NCBI RefSeq assembly: GCF_019175385.1
Contig: NC_083343.1
Location: 55,884,457 to 55,948,456 of the forward strand
DNA length: 64,000 nucleotides
Direction: 5' to 3'
Origin: Lycium barbarum
Taxonomy: Eukaryota > Streptophyta > Magnoliopsida > Solanales > Solanaceae
The position numbers were made by a program, and so were the translations under genes. Below the pieces are notes generated by a model. It ran no database searches and was not told the origin of the DNA. It worked only from the letters and a program-made list of their open reading frames with translations. Position 1 is the stretch's first letter. Each line of letters opens with the position of its first letter. Below are positions 35,417-46,855 of this stretch, in pieces.

Positions 35417-38348
35417 TGTCACGACCTGACTAGGGGCCGTGACGGGTACCCAGGGCTAACCAATGAGCACCACTCATTCCCTTACTTACCATGCTCAAAT
35501 CATAAGAAAATCATTTCTCATTTGGAAACATAATTACTTTTCATATATATATATATATATATACATACACATAAGCCCTTCGTCTATCCACATAATACAT
35601 ACATACCTGTGGAAAATCGTGAGACCATACTACCCACACATACGTATCTACGAGCCTCTACTAGAATACTAGACATATGGACGGGACAGGACCCCGTCGT
35701 GCCCAAAACATACATGTACAGAAAATGGTAAATCAATGGCACCTCCAAAATAATGGAGTGCTTTCAAAACTCTGCTTATCGACTTCTATAAATCTGGGTC
35801 GCCTCCTTGTCTACCTATGGGCATAAACACAACGTCCAAAGTAAACGGACGTCAGTACGAATATTGTACTGAGTATGTAAGGCATAAATGAAATAAACAT
35901 AATAGAGAATCATAAGACATAAGATGAGGACATAACCTGCGTAACTTTTAAGGGAGGATACCTTTCATGCCTATATCATATATTATCACGGTACATGTAT
36001 CATCATAGCTCATACATCATTGTATCATACATACATATGTATTATAACACCGCATCTGCTCATAAACATTAAACGTTGTCCGTATAGGGCCACATAGTGG
36101 CTTGACAATATCACACACATATTTTCCGGGCTTTTCCTACATATATCATATTCATGTCTATATCATGTACGTATCCATATCATATACATATTCATATCAG
36201 ATACATATTTATATCATATACATACCTGGCCAACCAAGGCTTCAGGGTTACACATACCTGGCGAACCAAGGCTTCAGGGTTACATATACCTGGCTCTACC
36301 AAAGCTTCAGGGTTATCTGTACCCAACTGCAGAGGTGTGCGCGCGTTACATAAATATATATATACATATACATATACATTCTACCTGGCAATATTAGCTC
36401 GAGGTTTCATAATAGTCATACATAGGTACATAGATATATACATAGAAGCCCATAAATATCTTTAGCGTCATCACTATTATCATCGCCATCATTATCATCA
36501 TCACTATCAACATAGTCATCAATATTATCACATATATCTCATAAACTTATCATAACCTCTCATACATTTGGATCTGTGAGAATCGCATCGCATTCATAGC
36601 GTGAACTTCATAATAATGTCGCATAATAAACTTTATAATCTCTAACTTAGGCTCATGATTACTATCATCGTATCTATGGCATATCTCTTTCCTTAATCTC
36701 ATATGGAACACCTTATGAACATAGACTCGTAACTTTTCGGAACATTGGTCATAGGACACGTATTAGAGCTTGTAGACAACATATAACAATGTCGGGGTGA
36801 CATAAGGTCAAGAGCCCCCCGATTCCATTATAGAGTATTCATAAGCATTATGCCTCACCTTGAAGGAATAAGCATATAAGGTGAGTGTATTCAATGAACA
36901 ACATCAATGGATCATAATATGGATCATTAGCCTTGTAGAACCATAATATTATAGGCCTTAGAATATTTAGACTTAGACTCATCATCATCATTATCTCATT
37001 CGTAAAATATCTCTTATCTTATCCCACATGGCTATTCATGAACATAGGCTCTTAGTTTTCCGGAAGGTAGGAAAGTCATGGAGAGGTAAGGAAAATACTA
37101 TCATCGGAATCATGTAAGGATCATCGGCTTCTTAGGAATATCATGAGCTTTATGACTTCTAGACTTAGATTCATCATCGGTATCGTCATATTCGTAACGT
37201 ATCTCTTTTCTTTATCTCATATGAAGTTCTTTATACTCGTAGATTCATAGTTCCCAATGTGTAGGAAAATCATAGAGAGATAGGAAGATTCATACCATAA
37301 GATTCATGCCTTAGAAAGGAAGGACTAGCCTTACATACCTCTTTCATTTAACAATTTCCATCGCTTGGTTGTTCTCCTTCAATGCTCACGTTTCTACCTT
37401 CAAGAGAATTTGCATTCACATTAGCGAATCGATTATATGAATGTGCCTACTAGAGCTAGAGAAACTTGGGCAGCATTTTCTTTTCTTATACAACCTTTCC
37501 CATATTGTATATCAACTCCCAAAAATTCATAAGAACGTTCACAATATCATAATCATCAATCGTCATTCATCTACATTACCCTCATTTCACAATTTCACTT
37601 CAATTCATCCATAATCATGGTCATAGTATAATAGCACGTTTTCTTGCATATAATACCTGTCCCTTGTCATCAATATCATTGATAACATAACCATATCACA
37701 ACACATCAATAATCGTGACTTAATTCAAGTTATCACTCAAAATGACACTATTCACACTTTCTTGACCCATTTTCTATATCCTTTCACAATCGAAGTGTTT
37801 CAACTTTCAAATACCTTAATCAACATGTAAATACCATAAAACTTACCTTAGATGGTCTAGGAATGACCCTTGAGTGCAACCACTTCACTTGAGAAAAACC
37901 CTAGTTTCACCTTCACTTGGATTCCTTGACTTAGATGAACTTTAATGAGTTTCTTACATTTGATTCACTTGGTTTGATGTAATTGATCACAAATACCCCT
38001 TGAATTCTTATTGGAGAAGTATAGAGAGATGTTTTATAGAGAAGGGGTGTGAAGAGAAATGAAATGAAATGAACTTGGTCCCTTATTAAATACACATAAT
38101 TCTGTCCCGACCCATTTATACGGACACACATACGGTCCGTATGTGTGACCATATAATGGTTCCAGTGGAGTATCTCCTCTGGACAGGTTATACGGCCATA
38201 CCTACGGTCCGTATCTTTTGTACGGTCCGTATAATGGACCGTACAATCCACAGTTTTCCGAAAATAATTTTCGTCGACTCGTTTGATCTCAAATCCTTAT
38301 GGAACCTTCTTGACACTTGTTTATAAGTTCATTAACAATCTAGGGGAT
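35417..38348 (-). mobile_element. Element E 3' LTR, distal part, minus orientation
   Basis: Starts TGTCACGACCTGAC. It contains a minus-oriented CACCGA/GGCCGGGTATG array (36225-36345) and a palindromic ATACGGTCCGTAT array (38115-38240), both typical of the K family. It is split at 38348 by C (target duplication GGGAT) and resumes at 56724-56953, giving about 3.16 kb in total. Confidence 0.8.
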
Positions 38349-41300
38349 TGTCACGACCCGACCAGGGGCCGTGACGAGTACCCGATACTTGTACCGAGCA
38401 CCCCTTAGCTATCCTGAATAAGCAGTGCCATATTTTGTTTTTTCTAAACATTAACATTTGCAGTAAACTTTCTAATATCGCGTTACACCAGAACGCGGAC
38501 CATTCGGAATAAAATACATTAAACTGTACATAGCTGACTGTGTATATCTGTCTACGAGCCTCTAGACATAGTACATTTATACAGAGAAAGGGCCGAGTAC
38601 TGTCGCGCCCGAAAATACATACACAAAATAGTACCGGTGAAATAAGGCTCCGGAACAACTGGAGCGCTGTCGAATGCTGCTGATAGGGCACTAGGAATCT
38701 GGTCCGTATACCTGCTGACCTGCGCGGCATGAAACGCAGCGTCCACAAGAAGGGACGTCAGTACGAATAATGTACCGAGTATGTAAGGCATGGAAAACAG
38801 TTCAAGCAGTAACATAAAGTACGATCAATAATAATATCACAGAGTCATAGCGCGTATAACGAGGCAAGAACGTAACCTGTAAGTAGGGAGGCCCCTTTTC
38901 GGGCCGGCTGTCATGTAGACTTGCCTTTCCATCCTTGAAACGTTTCTTTTCATAGGCATAGGACTCAACATTTTCATATTACTTATTCTCGTGTACAGAA
39001 ATAAAACAGTACGTTTCAGTAACGGTATCTTTTGCTTACATTTACAGACGCCGAATACAATCGGCTCCCCCAATCCCCTCCCCAACGATAACCCAACATA
39101 TTACATCACACATGTATCACACATTATATATATATATACAGACGCCGCGTACGGCTCATCCCATATCCCGCGTCCGGGCATCCCGCGTCCAGGATGGAAT
39201 CCAGCTGAATCAGGTGGTGATATAGCAGTGGCCCTTCCCTTTTTCCCCATATACACATACATATACGCTTACTCCTCTTTTATGCATATACATGTCTCAT
39301 ATACAATTTCTTTATCTAGTATACATACATATCCATACACGTTTACTCGCTTTATATACATATATCCTATAAGCACACAAGAGAGCCAAGGAAAATCATG
39401 TATCCATCGGAGTGACGTAAGGTCGGTAACCTCCGATTACAGTACGAAATGCTAGTGATAGCTTTGTCTCACCTAGAAGGAACAAGTATTTTAAAGTGAG
39501 ATTATTAACGGAGAATAGTGTTACAGTAACCAAAAATGAAATCGCAGGCATTTTAGGTGACAGTCATAGGTTTTGGAATCTTAGAAAATAAGATTATAAC
39601 TAGAAGGTATAAATACGATTTAGAAAATTAGTTTATCAATTTAATGTTTACATAAGGTACTTGGCTTAGTCATAGGGTCGTTCCGGTCGTATTTATCATA
39701 GCTACATTCTCTTGCCCGACATTGTCATTATCATTATCATCATAGGGGCACTCCCGTTGGGGTAGTCATAGCACTTATTACTTGGTGACGGAATCGGGAT
39801 CAAAGGCCCCCTTTAGATTCACTGCAAGTACGTTAACCAAGACTATAGGAAAATCCGAGAGTATCGGGCCCACCTCGGGCCGAACGAGGTAGCGTATACA
39901 ATTTACCCATATTACGTGTCATAGAGTTACTTGTATGAGTCTTAGGGTAATCGGGTCCCACTTAGGCAAGTTATAGGGGTCTAGAAGGTCTTTTCATCAT
40001 TTTGCACACTTTCTACTTCAATTCAATTGAACGAAAAGTTGAAAACTTTAGGTACGGATTCCGGGGAACCGGGTTGTCCCCGAGGCTCGTGCCCGACTCA
40101 TTATATCTAAGACATGCCATAGAAAGAAGGGCGAAGCCTTACATACCTCTTTCCGCTCCTTTAGCTACTCCAAATTCACATCACAATCTCGTCGAAATCA
40201 GCGAATTGGTCATTTTTACCAAAACTTTCATTAGTACATTTTGAGTTAGAATCTTAAGGAAGCACTTTGCTACCGAAATTTCGGCAGCATTTCCTCTGTA
40301 AATATACCATCCTCAACATTCAATTTCGTCAAATTCTCATCAAATACAACCCGGGAATTCAAACCCGGCCAAACGGTTAACATAATTCGACAATTACACT
40401 AGCGCTTCACATATTCCAATCAAGGCACATAATATCGATTTGCTACCTCCCTCAAAACTTTACAACTTCAATGAATACAATATCAACCTCATAATATACA
40501 TTCCGATAACCCCATACTAACGTTATTGTCATTCATACATACAAAGAGACATCCCGTTCCATTCACATAGCTCCTAAACAAGTCCCTAATTACAACAACT
40601 TCACTAGAGTCATTATGCATTCATTAACAACACAGAACCCGCAACATAACCACAACCAATACGCTACATAAAATTGACTCATTCCCTTCCATACCCTACC
40701 ACAAGCTCACGGCCACACCTTACACACACATGCACGGTCATACACGCACTTACAACACACGGCCAACATGCATGTATACCACAATTTTTCCAAATTCATT
40801 CAACTTTCATTTTCCACATCTCAATATAGTATTCACAACAACAACAACCAACTACTAGGCAAAATAATTGAAACATAACCCCTACAACTATATACATGCA
40901 CACGGCTATATATTATATTCCTCTACTTCATGGATTTCATCTATTTAAGCATACTACAACACATATAAACCATATAGAACCCATAAACAAGATTGAAACT
41001 CACCTTTCTTCCTCAACTTCTTCACTTGTCTACTCTTGGCAACTTGTATGATTTTGAACTTTCCTTGCTCCAACAACAACTCCACTTTGTTGTGTACCCT
41101 CTAATTAGTTGAATACAATTTTTGGAGGAATTTTACAATTTCTTTCTTGGAATTTTCCTTATGGCCGAATGCCTTGGGGTTTTTGCCCTTCCTTTCTATT
41201 GTTCTTCTTTTCTTGAAAGTTCTAGAGAGTAAGGTGATAAAGATGACTTATTCATCTTATTTATTTCACAATATATTCAATTTTGGGCCTAGCCCATCAA

Positions 41301-41602
41301 TATGGACGGTTGGGCTTATGATTTTCCCTTAAAAAAAATGTCAAGCCCACTTTGTCTTTTGGCTAATTCTTGCAATTCTTGAAAACAATTTTTCCGACTT
41401 CCAATTTGCCCTACGTCTTCCTTCGTATTTCCACGAGTCATGTCGCGAATTCCCCTTTATGCTCTTAACCATTCTCATTGTCTTCACTTCTAAATTTTTC
41501 ATAACCAACTCATGTGCCAAGAAATCATAAAATGGGGCCTTGCTTGTCGTCTTCCCGCGATTGTCTTGAATTATCCAATTGCATAAAATGCGGGATATAA
41601 CA
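38349..41602 (-). repeat. Element C 3' LTR
   Basis: Minus strand reads TGTTATATCCCGC at 41602 and ends GGGTCGTGACA at 38349. It is offset by exactly 5,671 bases from the 5' copy over its first 2.8 kb. Identical short open frames at 38552/44223, 38991/44662 and 40002/45673 are LTR duplicates, not genes. Confidence 0.93.
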
Positions 41603-41638
41603 TCCTCCCCCCCTTTAGAACATTTGTCCTCGAATGTT
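41603..41638 (-). promoter_or_regulatory. Element C polypurine tract and inverted repeat
   Basis: Minus strand reads AAAGGGGGGGAGGA directly before the LTR (41603-41616), preceded by the conserved inverted repeat at 41619-41638 with one arm mismatch. Confidence 0.88.
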
Positions 41639-42387
41639 AAACTGGCCTCATAACACAGTATAGTACTTCGGGGAGGTCTCCTTTGTAGACACCTTATGTC
41701 GCTTAGCATGTCCACCTTAGAGGCTTAGGTTGCCCACTTGCGATCTTTACAGTTGTGCTTCTTTCTTGTGGCGTCTGCTGCGTCTATCCCCTCACTAAAC
41801 ATGTTACTGTATGTCGCCATATTAGGAATTCCTTGCCTTAGACAGTGTGGATTCAATATTGGTCCCACCCTGCGACACCTGTACTTTTCTCCTTCATTCC
41901 CAAGGCTTTCTGTTGTCATGGCTTTTCTTTTTCTGTTAGCTTCATCCGTCTCAGCCTATATGGCTCGTATGGGGTTTCTAACCACTTTCCACACCCCAAC
42001 TTACTCTGGGCTGCCTAATTTTACACTCGTCTCTTGTTTCCTCATTTATGAAATTTTCAGCATATTTCCCAGGGGGTCACCCATCATGGAATTACTCCCA
42101 CCTGAGCACGCTTAACCTTGGAACTTTAATGCATTCCGATATCTCGGCGTCAATATTTTTACTTCCGCTTCCCCGTACTACTTATGTCACATAATATGGA
42201 ACAAGTTGAGGTCTCGGCAGTTTTCGAAACGTCCGCGTCACACGTCTTTTCCTTCATTTACGGTTCGGACCTTCGCAATTTCCCGTATTCGCCTTTTTAC
42301 CTATGCGTATGACCATTTTTTCGTCCAAATTCTCAGTGTGTTCAGTAATACAGAGGACAGTATAGGGAAAAATAAAATTTGAGTTAA
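41639..42387 (-). other. Element C post-gag spacer (noncoding)
   Basis: About 750 bases between the gag stop and the inverted repeat. No protease, RT or integrase motif is visible on either strand. It contains the 5S-like block at 42063-42128. The open frame on the other strand (41738-42115) has no recognisable domain. Confidence 0.8.
42063..42128 (-). ncRNA. 5S rRNA-like block in element C spacer
   Basis: On the minus strand (gag sense) the block contains GTTAAGCGTGCT, then GGGAGTA, then GATGGGTGACCCCCTGGGAA. This is the order and spacing of the plant 5S rRNA internal control region (A box, intermediate element, C box). Weaker similarity to the preceding 5S part continues to about 42128. 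The first third of 5S is not clear and no T-run terminator follows, so this is a derived fragment, not a 5S gene. Confidence 0.72.
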
Positions 42388-43806
42388 TTAACACACGTCT
42401 ATCACAGAAAATACTGAAAAATTACCTGTGGCCGCGTCTGCGGAAGGCTCAGGGTCCTGTCGTCCTGTCAGTGCATATAGGCGGTGCGGAGGACCGGCTG
42501 AACTAGGTGCTCCTCCCCTACCTCGGCCGCGGCCTGCTGGAGCCTGAGAAGTCTGTCCACGAGGGCGCACGGTCGACGTCGAACCGATCGCTGATCCGGC
42601 TGGCTGAGTTTGGCCTCCTCCATCCTTTAGCGGGCAATCACGTACAAAATGGTCAGTCCGACCACAGGAAAAACAACCACCGGTGTCTAAGTAGCACTGC
42701 CCAGAGTGTGGCTTGCCACACCGAGCACATCGTGGTGGGGGAATCCCCGTCCTGCCGGAATCAATTCTGTACTGGGAATCCGAAGCTCTGGCACCCTGAC
42801 CTGGTCCTGAATAAGTAGGGCGATCAAATCCCCTATCCACAAATCGAGGTGGGGCACTGGCCGCTGATTGGCCTGAATACCTGGATTGCTCTTGTGCTTG
42901 CCCCCCTCTATACTCGCTTCTAGCCCTGGAAAATCTGCCTCTTTTTCTGGAACCCCTTTCTGGATAGCTCTCCTCTCTCCGTGGCTGATACTGCTCTTCC
43001 AGATTTTGGGCGTGGGCCTGGATGCGGGTAATAGTCATCCCGTCCTGGAGTGAGGCCGTCAAACACTCCTTAACCAAATGTGGCCCTAGCCCACTTACAA
43101 ACCGGTGCACATGGTCTCCCCTATCAGCTATCAGGGCGGGGGCATACCTGGCTAGCGAGTTGAAACGAAGACTGTATTCTCGAACGCTCATATTTCCCTG
43201 TCTCAGGTTCAAGAACATATCGGCTCGAGCCCGTCGAACCTCTGGCGGTAGGAAATGTCGTAGGAAAGCCTCAGTGAACTCCTGCCAAACCGGAGGGGGT
43301 GCATTTGCTCCCCTCGATGATATCCAGTTACCGTACCACAGAACTGCCACATCCCGCAGCCTGTATGAAGCCAACTCTACGGACTCCGTATCCGAAGCAT
43401 GTATGATCCTCAGAGTCCTCAGCATCTCGTCTATAAAACCCTGCGGGTCCTCCTCTGGCTTCGATCCATAGAACTCTGGCGGCTTCAGGGTAATAAAGTC
43501 TCGGGCCCTTGCGCTTACCGCCCTGCCGCCTGTGTCCACATCTTGCCGCTGAGCTTGTGCGGCGACTAGCTGGGTCAATAACTGGATGGCCTCTGCCATC
43601 TGCTGGCCCGGAGCTGCTGGCGGTGGAACTGGAGGTGCGGGGGCTGGAGCTGGAGCTCTTCCCTGCTCTGCCGGTGCAGGGGGTGCAGGAACAGTCTGAG
43701 GGGGAGCTTCATTGTGAGATTCTTCTTCGTCTAGCTCCTGTTCAACTCTGCGGGCCGCCACCCCCTTGGCTTTCTCGGTCGTCGTAGCCTTTCTCTTCGG
43801 CGGCAT
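42388..43806 (-). CDS. Element C Gag polyprotein, intact, 472 aa
   Basis: Structural protein of a Ty3/gypsy-type particle (capsid and RNA-binding nucleocapsid). The start is set at the ATG at 43806 (MPPKRK), four codons inside the longest frame, because K and D gags start MPVK/MPPK and all follow TTTCAG. Order: Pro/Ala-rich region (about 35-75); gag capsid domain with VELASYRLRDVAVLWY, LPPEVRRARAD and SLARYAPAL (about 145-275); Arg-rich linker; two zinc knuckles (CARCGKPHSGQC and CFSCGRTDHFVRDC, near 42731-42638); Gly/Arg-rich tail. It ends soon after GRQDPE with FSVFS, where K continues into protease. No stops or frameshifts. Needs pol in trans. Confidence 0.92.
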   Translation of the reverse strand: MPPKRKATTTEKAKGVAARRVEQELDEEESHNEAPPQTVPAPPAPAEQGRAPAPAPAPPVPPPAAPGQQMAEAIQLLTQLVAAQAQRQDVDTGGRAVSARARDFITLKPPEFYGSKPEEDPQGFIDEMLRTLRIIHASDTESVELASYRLRDVAVLWYGNWISSRGANAPPPVWQEFTEAFLRHFLPPEVRRARADMFLNLRQGNMSVREYSLRFNSLARYAPALIADRGDHVHRFVSGLGPHLVKECLTASLQDGMTITRIQAHAQNLEEQYQPRREESYPERGSRKRGRFSRARSEYRGGQAQEQSRYSGQSAASAPPRFVDRGFDRPTYSGPGQGARASDSQYRIDSGRTGIPPPRCARCGKPHSGQCYLDTGGCFSCGRTDHFVRDCPLKDGGGQTQPAGSAIGSTSTVRPRGQTSQAPAGRGRGRGGAPSSAGPPHRLYALTGRQDPEPSADAATGNFSVFSVIDVC

Positions 43807-43808
43807 TA

Positions 43809-43990
43809 CTGAAACCATAACATCGGTTTTAGAAAAGGAGCATGGAAGCCTGGTAACATAGCTCTATCGCACGATTTCAGAATACAAAGAAGGTCACATT
43901 TCCTAAATGCCCTGTAGCCTCCCGTCTATAAGTGTGGCGCGCTACACACCCATAGACAAGACTCTACTGGACACGGCTCGTAGACAAACC
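43809..43990 (-). other. Candidate leader intron of element C
   Basis: Minus strand: GTTTGT at 43990-43985 and TTTCAG ending at 43809, three bases before the gag ATG. Length 182. D and K have matching sites (173 and 177 bases). The candidate intron contains the hairpin at 43924-43957. Prediction only. Confidence 0.4.
43924..43957 (-). other. Conserved leader hairpin with GCGCGC loop (element C)
   Basis: Minus-strand arms GTCTATGGGTGTG and CACACTTATAGAC pair at all 13 positions (two G-U) around loop TAGCGCGC. It is 46 bases after the primer site. Two lower-stem pairs differ from K by compensatory changes. Confidence 0.78.
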
Positions 43991-44003
43991 CTAGGACCGA
44001 ACT

Positions 44004-44015
44004 GCTCTGATACCA
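44004..44015 (-). promoter_or_regulatory. Element C primer binding site (tRNA-iMet)
   Basis: Minus strand reads TGGTATCAGAGC, complementary to the 3' end of plant initiator tRNA-Met, four bases inside the 5' LTR boundary. Confidence 0.93.
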
Positions 44016-44019
44016 CTTC

Positions 44020-46855
44020 AGTCACGACCCGACCAGGGGCCGTGACGAGTACCCGATACTTGTACCGAGCACCCCTTAGCTATCCTGAATAAGCAGTGCG
44101 ATATTTTTTTTTTTCTAAACATTAACATTTGCAGTAAACTTTCTAATATCGCGTTACACCAGAACGCGGACCATTCGGAATAAAATACATTAAACTGTAC
44201 ATAGCTGACTGTGTATATCTGTCTACGAGCCTCTAGACATAGTACATTTATACAGAGAAAGGGCCGAGTACTGTCGCGCCCGAAAATACATACACAAAAT
44301 AGTACCGGTGAAATAAGGCTCCGGAACAACTGGAGCGCTGTCGAATGCTGCTGATAGGGCACTAGGAATCTGGTCCGTATACCTGCTGACCTGCGCGGCA
44401 TGAAACGCAGCGTCCACAAGAAGGGACGTCAGTACGAATAATGTACCGAGTATGTAAGGCATGGAAAACAGTTCAAGCAGTAACATAAAGTACGATCAAT
44501 AATAATATCACAGAGTCATAGCGCGTATAACGAGGCAAGAACGTAACCTGTAAGTAGGGAGGCCCCTTTTCGGGCCGGCTGTCATGTAGACTTGCCTTTC
44601 CATCCTTGAAACGTTTCTTTTCATAGGCATAGGACTCAACATTTTCATATTACTTATTCTCGTGTACAGAAATAAAACAGTACGTTTCAGTAACGGTATC
44701 TTTTGCTTACATTTACAGACGCCGAATACAATCGGCTCCCCCAATCCCCTCCCCAACGATAACCCAACATATTACATCACACATGTATCACACATTATAT
44801 ATATATATACAGACGCCGCGTACGGCTCATCCCATATCCCGCGTCCGGGCATCCCGCGTCCAGGATGGAATCCAGCTGAATCAGGTGGTGATATAGCAGT
44901 GGCCCTTCCCTTTTTCCCCATATACACATACATATACGCTTACTCCTCTTTTATGCATATACATGTCTCATATACAATTTCTTTATCTAGTATACATACA
45001 TATCCATACACGTTTACTCGCTTTATATACATATATCCTATAAGCACACAAGAGAGCCAAGGAAAATCATGTATCCATCGGAGTGACGTAAGGTCGGTAA
45101 CCTCCGATTACAGTACGAAATGCTAGTGATAGCTTTGTCTCACCTAGAAGGAACAAGTATTTTAAAGTGAGATTATTAACGGAGAATAGTGTTACAGTAA
45201 CCAAAAATGAAATCGCAGGCATTTTAGGTGACAGTCATAGGTTTTGGAATCTTAGAAAATAAGATTATAACTAGAAGGTATAAATACGATTTAGAAAATT
45301 AGTTTATCAATTTAATGTTTACATAAGGTACTTGGCTTAGTCATAGGGTCGTTCCGGTCGTATTTATCATAGCTACATTCTCTTGCCCGACATTGTCATT
45401 ATCATTATCATCATAGGGGCACTCCCGTTGGGGTAGTCATAGCACTTATTACTTGGTGACGGAATCGGGATCAAAGGCCCCCTTTAGATTCACTGCAAGT
45501 ACGTTAACCAAGACTATAGGAAAATCCGAGAGTATCGGGCCCACCTCGGGCCGAACGAGGTAGCGTATACAATTTACCCATATTACGTGTCATAGAGTTA
45601 CTTGTATGAGTCTTAGGGTAATCGGGTCCCACTTAGGCAAGTTATAGGGGTCTAGAAGGTCTTTTCATCATTTTGCACACTTTCTACTTCAATTCAATTG
45701 AACGAAAAGTTGAAAACTTTAGGTACGGATTCCGGGGAACCGGGTTGTCCCCGAGGCTCGTGCCCGACTTATTATATCTAAGACATGCCATAGAAAGAAG
45801 GGCGAAGCCTTACATACCTCTTTCCGCTCCTTTAGCTACTCCAAATTCACATCACAATCTCGTCGAAATCTGCGAATTGGTCATTTTTACCAAAACTTTC
45901 ATTAGTACATTTTGAGTTAGAATCTTAAGGAAGCACTTTGCTACCGAAATTTCGGCAGCATTTCCTCTGTAAATATACCATCCTCAACATTCAATTTCGT
46001 CAAATTCTCATCAAACACAACCCGGGAATTCAAACCCGGCCAAACGGTTAACATAATTCGACAATTACACTAGCGCTTCACATATTCCAATCAAGGCACA
46101 TAATATCGATTTGCTACCTCCCTCAAAACTTTACAACTTCAATGAATACAATATCAACCTCATAATATACATTCCGATAACCCCATACTAACGTTATTGT
46201 CATTCATACATACAAAGAGACATCCCGTTCCATTCACATAGCTCCTAAACAAGTCCCTAATTACAACAACTTCACTAGAGTCATTATGCATTCATTAACA
46301 ACACAGAACCCGCAACATAACCACAACCAATACGCTACATAAAATTGACTCATTCCCTTCCATACCCTACCACAAGCTCACGGCCACACCTTACACACAC
46401 ATGCACGGTCATACACGCACTTACAACACACGGCCAACATGCATGTATACCACAATTTTTCCAAATTCATTCAACTTTCAATTTCCACATCTCAATATAG
46501 TATTCACAACAACAACAACCAACTACTAGGCAAAATAATTGAAACATAACCCCTACAACTATATACATGCACACGGCTATATATTATATTCCTCTACTTC
46601 ATGGATTTCATCTATTTAAGCATACTACAACACATATAAACCATATAGAACCCATAAACAAGATTGAAACTCACCTTTCTTCCTCAACTTCTTCACTTGT
46701 CTACTCTTGGCAACTTGTATGATTTTGAACTTTCCTTGCTCCAACAACAACTCCACTTTGTTGTGTACCCTCTAATTAGTTGAATACAATTTTTGGAGGA
46801 ATTTTACAATTTGTTTCTTGGAATTTTCCTTATGGCCGAATGCCTTGGGGTTTTT
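44020..46855 (-). repeat. Element C 5' LTR, larger part
   Basis: Matches 38349-41185 with constant offset and only a few substitutions; its first base is A where the 3' LTR has T. Interrupted at 46855 by D and completed by 56301-56718. Confidence 0.92.

Noticed and set aside
38991..39455. 154-aa frame found twice (38991-39455 and 44662-45126) as if a duplicated gene
   Set aside because: The two copies are the same position in the two LTRs of element C. A related frame on the minus strand of solo LTR I has the same origin. No conserved domain.
41738..42115. 125-aa plus-strand frame with a hydrophobic N-terminus
   Set aside because: Antisense to the element C spacer and overlapping the 5S-like block; no relative in D and no domain.
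42063..42128. A functional 5S rRNA gene
   Set aside because: Only the middle and 3' part of 5S is clear, bases diverge elsewhere, and it is embedded in a retrotransposon spacer without a tandem rDNA context.
44004..44015. Fragment of an initiator tRNA-Met gene
   Set aside because: Only the 12 bases complementary to the tRNA 3' end are present, directly inside an LTR boundary, as expected of a primer binding site.
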